A DNA stretch of 38,233 bases from Candidatus Desulfatifera sulfidica (GTDB lineage: Bacteria; Desulfobacterota; Desulfobulbia; Desulfobulbales; Desulfocapsaceae), in NCBI GenBank assembly GCA_014381505.1, contig JACNLK010000054.1, positions 1 through 38,233 on the forward strand. Reading direction: 5' to 3'. Position 1 is the first letter of the stretch. Each line of letters starts with the position of its first letter. Positions 34,454 to 38,233 of the stretch are shown one piece after another. The notes beneath the pieces are model-generated. The model was not told the DNA's origin. It did not search any database and worked only from the letters and a program-made list of their open reading frames with translations. The position numbers and the translations under genes were made by a program.

Positions 34454-37400
34454 AACTTCTCGATAACAAAAAAACAGGCAAAGTCGGTGATGTTGTCCGT
34501 GATAGCCTGAACAAAGGGAGCAAGCTCTCTGTTCTCTCCGGTTTATTCTCTCTTTATGCGTTTGAGGCATTGAAGAAAGAATTGAGCCGGGTTGACAGTG
34601 TACGTCTCCTTGTGACTAAGTTACTGCCTGCAGGTGCAAAGAAAGAACACGAACAAACCGTGTCTTTAACTGGTAATCAGTTTGAAAGACGTTTCAGGAA
34701 CCAACTATCCAATCAGAGAATCGCCAGAGAATGTGCTGAGTGGCTGAAAAATAAGGCAGAAGTAAAAGCGTCATTACTGCCTCATTCCATCAGTCAAAAC
34801 CTAATACATATTGAAAATTCAAGTACCTCAACCGCCATCCAGGGAAGTTCTGATTTTACGGGTTCAGGAATGGGATTTTGTGAGTCGGCCCATTTTGATA
34901 TGAATACCCTGCTCACAGACCAGGAAAGCACAACAGCCCTGCTACAATGGTTTGATTCAATCTGGCTCGATCCCAAAACCGTCAAGGAGGCGAAGCAACA
35001 ACTCCTTGATTCCCTTGATATCATAGGCAAGGATAACAGCCCGCAATTCATCTACTTCTATATCATCTACAATATCTTTAATGACTTTGCCTCTGAGCTG
35101 GATGAAGAAAAAATCATCCGCACCAAAACCGGTATAAAAGACACCACTATCTGGAACAAGCTCTACAAGTTCCAAAGTGACGGGGCCATGGGGGCTATCG
35201 ACAAGCTGGAACGATACAACGGCTGCATCATTGCCGATAGCGTTGGCCTTGGTAAAACATTTGAAGCCCTGGCTGTCATCAAATATTACGAACTTCGAAA
35301 TGACCGTGTTCTCGTCCTTTGCCCAAAAAAGCTTAGGGATAACTGGACCGTTTATACGATCAACGACAAACGCAATCTCCTGAGCAGTGACCGCTTTAAT
35401 TATGATGTCCTCAACCACACCGACCTGACCCGTGTTTCCGGCAAGTCCGGAGAGATCAATCTGGCCACCCTAAACTGGGGAAACTACGACCTTATCGTTA
35501 TCGATGAGTCCCACAACTTCAGGAATAACAACCCCCGCAAGGATGGCCTCACCCGCTACTCCAAACTCATGCAGGATATTATCCGGTCTGGGGTCAAGAC
35601 AAAGGTCTTAATGCTCTCAGCAACTCCGGTAAATAATCGGATGAATGACCTTAAAAATCAGGTCGCGTTTATCACCGAAGGTATTGATACCGCCTTCCAG
35701 GAGCAAGGGATAGCCAACATTGACCAGACCTTAATTAAGGCGCAAAAGAAATTTAATCAATGGCTTGGCCTTCCTGAAGAGGAGCGGAATGTCGATGCCC
35801 TGCTTGACATGATGAATTTTGATTATTTCAAGCTCCTTGACCTACTCACCATAGCCCGCTCCCGCAAGCATATCGAAAAATATTACGACATCGCAGAGAT
35901 CGGGAAATTTCCGGAACGGTTGAAACCACTCAATGTCAAAAGCGATATTGACGCAAAAAACCTCTATCCGCCTCTCAAAGAGGTCAACCGCTGGATACGA
36001 AAACTTAATTTGAGTGCCTATTCTCCCCTCAAGTATGTCCGCGTTGAGAAACGGGAAGAGTATGACCGCAAATACGATATCCAGGTGCATGGCGGCAAAT
36101 CCGTTTTCCGGCAGGTAGATCGAGAGCAAAGCCTGATCCATCTTATGCGGGTCAATATCCTCAAAAGGATGGAGAGTTCAGTTAACTCCTTTACCCTCAC
36201 CGTGCAAAAGCTCCTGAGAAATGTCGAAGGACTGCTCGTCAAACTGGACAATCACGATGCAACCGACATCAGTGAACTTTCCATCGAAGATATCGAGACA
36301 GACAACCCGGAATTTGACGATTTCCTCATCGGCAATAAGGTCAAGGTGTTGATCAAAGATCTGGATCTTGTCCGCTGGAAGCAGGAACTGGAAGAAGACA
36401 AAGAAAGATTATCAGAGCTTCTCCATGACGCTGAAGTTATCGATCCCGCTCGCGACGCCAAACTCATCGGCTTAAAAGAACTCATTGCCCAAAAGTGCCG
36501 CCAGTCAATTAATCCAAACAACAAAAAGGTCTGCATCTTTACAGCCTTTGCCGATACTGCCACCTATCTCTATAATCTCATCTCACCATGGGCAAAGCAG
36601 GAACTCTGTATCCACAGTGCCTTGATAACCGGCACCGGAACCAATAAGACCACAATGCCCGGCATCAGGACCGACCTGCATTCTCTTCTCACATCCTTTT
36701 CCCCTATTTCCAAAGAACGAGATAAGGTTGAAGACACTATCAGTGAAGAGATTGACCTGCTCATAGCCACCGATTGTATCTCCGAGGGCCAGAACCTTCA
36801 GGACTGCGATTATCTGGTTAATTATGACATTCACTGGAACCCGGTCCGGATCATTCAGCGTTTTGGCCGGATAGACCGCCTTGCTTCCCGCAATCAGGCC
36901 ATTCAGCTGGTCAACTTCTGGCCCAACATGGAACTGGATGAATACATCAACCTGGAAGCCCGTGTCAGTGGCCGCATGGTCTTGCTCGACATCTCAGCCA
37001 CCGGCGAGGAAAACGTCATCGAGTTTGATGCTAAAAAGATGAACGATCTGGATTACCGACGCAAACAGCTTGAACAACTCCAGGAGAATGTCATTGACCT
37101 CGAAGAGATGTCCGGCGGGATCTCCATTACCGACCTGACCTTGAATGATTTTCGCATGGACCTTTCCGACTATATGAAGTCGAACTTGGATACATTAGCC
37201 CAGACACCCTTTGGTACCCATGCCTGTCATAAACTTATCGATGTTGATTTAGATGACCCCGATCTTGAACCGGGCGTCATCTTCTGCTTAAAAGACATGG
37301 TAGGCAAAGCCCAGGTCGATCCATCATACGCCTTAGCTCCTTACTATCTGGTCTATGTCACTGACCAAGGCCAAGTAAAACACACCTTCACCCAAAGTAA

Positions 37401-37683
37401 GCGGGTCATGGATATTCTCAAAAAACAGTGCAAACCAGGGCAAGAACCGGAAAAGCAGGCACTGCAACTGTTCAACCAAAGGACGGATGAAGGCCGAAAC
37501 ATGAGGCACTACCGGGAATTACTGGAAGTGGCGGTTACCTCCATTACCCGCAAACACGAAGAAAAGGGCGTGGAGAGTTTGTTCAGTCGAGGCGGCACGG
37601 TTTTGTCGCAGGACAGTTTCCAGGGAATGAATGATTTTGAAGTGGTCGGCTGGCTGGCAATCCTGGCCGACCAGGAACAGTAA
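34450..37683 (+). CDS. SNF2-like helicase with degenerate PLD-like N-terminal domain
   Basis: A 1077-residue superfamily 2 helicase. Residues 1-170 resemble the phospholipase-D-like domain of restriction-linked helicases (LSGLFSLYAFEAL, then GSSDFTGSGMGF), but the HKD motif reads H120-x-E122, so the catalytic Lys is missing. The motor follows: Walker A ADSVGLGKT (262-270), DESH (352-355), SATPVNN (390-396), ATDCISEGQNLQ from 771, and QRFGRIDR (803-810). An insert at about 520-700 separates the two lobes, and 830-1077 is unassigned. The start is GTG 34450. No nuclease domain is evident. Neighbours suggest a DNA-defence function; this is inferred. Confidence 0.9.
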   Translation: MKLLDNKKTGKVGDVVRDSLNKGSKLSVLSGLFSLYAFEALKKELSRVDSVRLLVTKLLPAGAKKEHEQTVSLTGNQFERRFRNQLSNQRIARECAEWLKNKAEVKASLLPHSISQNLIHIENSSTSTAIQGSSDFTGSGMGFCESAHFDMNTLLTDQESTTALLQWFDSIWLDPKTVKEAKQQLLDSLDIIGKDNSPQFIYFYIIYNIFNDFASELDEEKIIRTKTGIKDTTIWNKLYKFQSDGAMGAIDKLERYNGCIIADSVGLGKTFEALAVIKYYELRNDRVLVLCPKKLRDNWTVYTINDKRNLLSSDRFNYDVLNHTDLTRVSGKSGEINLATLNWGNYDLIVIDESHNFRNNNPRKDGLTRYSKLMQDIIRSGVKTKVLMLSATPVNNRMNDLKNQVAFITEGIDTAFQEQGIANIDQTLIKAQKKFNQWLGLPEEERNVDALLDMMNFDYFKLLDLLTIARSRKHIEKYYDIAEIGKFPERLKPLNVKSDIDAKNLYPPLKEVNRWIRKLNLSAYSPLKYVRVEKREEYDRKYDIQVHGGKSVFRQVDREQSLIHLMRVNILKRMESSVNSFTLTVQKLLRNVEGLLVKLDNHDATDISELSIEDIETDNPEFDDFLIGNKVKVLIKDLDLVRWKQELEEDKERLSELLHDAEVIDPARDAKLIGLKELIAQKCRQSINPNNKKVCIFTAFADTATYLYNLISPWAKQELCIHSALITGTGTNKTTMPGIRTDLHSLLTSFSPISKERDKVEDTISEEIDLLIATDCISEGQNLQDCDYLVNYDIHWNPVRIIQRFGRIDRLASRNQAIQLVNFWPNMELDEYINLEARVSGRMVLLDISATGEENVIEFDAKKMNDLDYRRKQLEQLQENVIDLEEMSGGISITDLTLNDFRMDLSDYMKSNLDTLAQTPFGTHACHKLIDVDLDDPDLEPGVIFCLKDMVGKAQVDPSYALAPYYLVYVTDQGQVKHTFTQSKRVMDILKKQCKPGQEPEKQALQLFNQRTDEGRNMRHYRELLEVAVTSITRKHEEKGVESLFSRGGTVLSQDSFQGMNDFEVVGWLAILADQEQ

Positions 37684-37699
37684 ACACGAGTAACAGCCC

Positions 37700-38233
37700 A
37701 TGCTTGATGAACTGTATGAAAAACTGAAAATCCCGCAAAGCTGTTATCTGGGCAAAAAGATTTTTAAAAAGCATTTTTATGAGCTTGATCTGAACGCTAC
37801 AGACAAAAAGGCATTCAGTCAGGATATCGAAAAGATTACCTGGGCATACACCCTGAAGCCGGAGACCATCAACATTGCCCCGTACACAGATGAAGGAAGG
37901 GAGTATCTGGAAATTGCCGTCATTGAGGTGACGCTGCAATCCCCCAAGAGACAAAAACGGATTGGCGAGATCATTCAGCGGGCCATTCCCTACCCTGTAT
38001 TGTTGATCTTTGTGCATGGGGAAGAAATTGCCCTGAATGTGGCAGAGAAAAGAATTAACCGCTCGGATAGCAGTAAGATCATGGCTGAAACGGTTCACGA
38101 CACCCCATGGCTCTCGCCAGATCATGCCGACGGCTGGCAGAAGGAATTCTTGAATGACTTTTGCGTGACCAACTTTTCCTATCATACTTTTTATGATTTT
38201 TATCAGGACATAGTTCAGCGTATCATTGCCTTG
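37700..38233 (+). CDS. DUF4391-domain protein, 3' end outside window
   Basis: The frame from ATG 37700 is open for 178 codons to the window edge. The N-terminal part fits DUF4391 (LGKKIFKKHFYELDL, then DKKAFSQDIEKITWAYTLKP and YLEIAVIEVTL). This is followed by IPYPVLLIFVHGEEIALNVAEK, which looks like a strand-rich small domain. It starts 16 bases after the helicase stop and so is in the same operon. From what I recall of its family, DUF4391 genes often lie with a helicase of this kind and with type III-like Mod and Res genes. The function is unknown. Confidence 0.8.
   Translation, partial: MLDELYEKLKIPQSCYLGKKIFKKHFYELDLNATDKKAFSQDIEKITWAYTLKPETINIAPYTDEGREYLEIAVIEVTLQSPKRQKRIGEIIQRAIPYPVLLIFVHGEEIALNVAEKRINRSDSSKIMAETVHDTPWLSPDHADGWQKEFLNDFCVTNFSYHTFYDFYQDIVQRIIAL

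Overview
The window looks like chromosome from an anaerobic Gram-negative bacterium of the Desulfobacterota (formerly Deltaproteobacteria), probably near the Desulfobulbaceae. This is inferred from gene content: a DUF3786 protein with an iron-sulfur domain, an exported rubrerythrin, a split three-gene proton-translocating transhydrogenase, a MASE3 histidine kinase, a stand-alone heptose-7-phosphate kinase, and a zapB-like/zapA/6S-like RNA/rny order. No rRNA gene is present to confirm it, and I find no tRNA gene and no CRISPR array.

Layout. 1-1816 (+): 3' end of ileS, overlapped by lspA. 1946-7308 (+): fabD, a strong terminator-like hairpin, then bioB-bioF-bioG-bioC-bioD. FabD makes malonyl-ACP, the substrate BioC methylates to start pimelate synthesis; BioG removes the methyl group; BioF, BioD and BioB finish biotin. 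bioA is absent here. 7324-9180 (+): a small Cys-rich protein, a probably Tat-exported rubrerythrin, a cupin and a CYTH protein. 9223-13288 (-): tilS, then pntAA-pntAB-pntB with its own promoter, a folded leader and a terminator. 13536-17076 (-): a membrane histidine kinase, mpl (peptidoglycan recycling) and a 59-aa protein, with overlapping ends. 17296-19675 (-): a MoaE-like protein, a YihY/BrkB membrane protein and a secreted protein. 19807-24960 (+): a Nudix hydrolase, zapB-like, zapA, a probable 6S RNA, a long non-coding stretch, rny and tyrS. 25080-29692 (-): a Fur-family regulator, a radical SAM protein with an unknown partner, and an alpha-glucan phosphorylase. 30000-33356 (+): a Skp-like chaperone, then DUF3786, rfaE1 and yicC in a tight run.

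From about 33360 to the right edge the content changes to an accessory island. It begins with GTGACA-type repeats and a broken P4-type integrase, whose 3' part is replaced by the apparent tail of another gene. That tail overlaps the start of a 1077-residue SNF2-like helicase with a degenerate phospholipase-D-like N-terminus. A DUF4391 gene follows and runs off the window. The island looks like the left end of a defence (restriction-like) operon, and its other components should lie just to the right. It is the least explained part of the window. The leader upstream of pntAA, the hairpin in front of bioB and the 21.5-22.0 kb non-coding stretch are the best candidates for undescribed RNA-level regulation.
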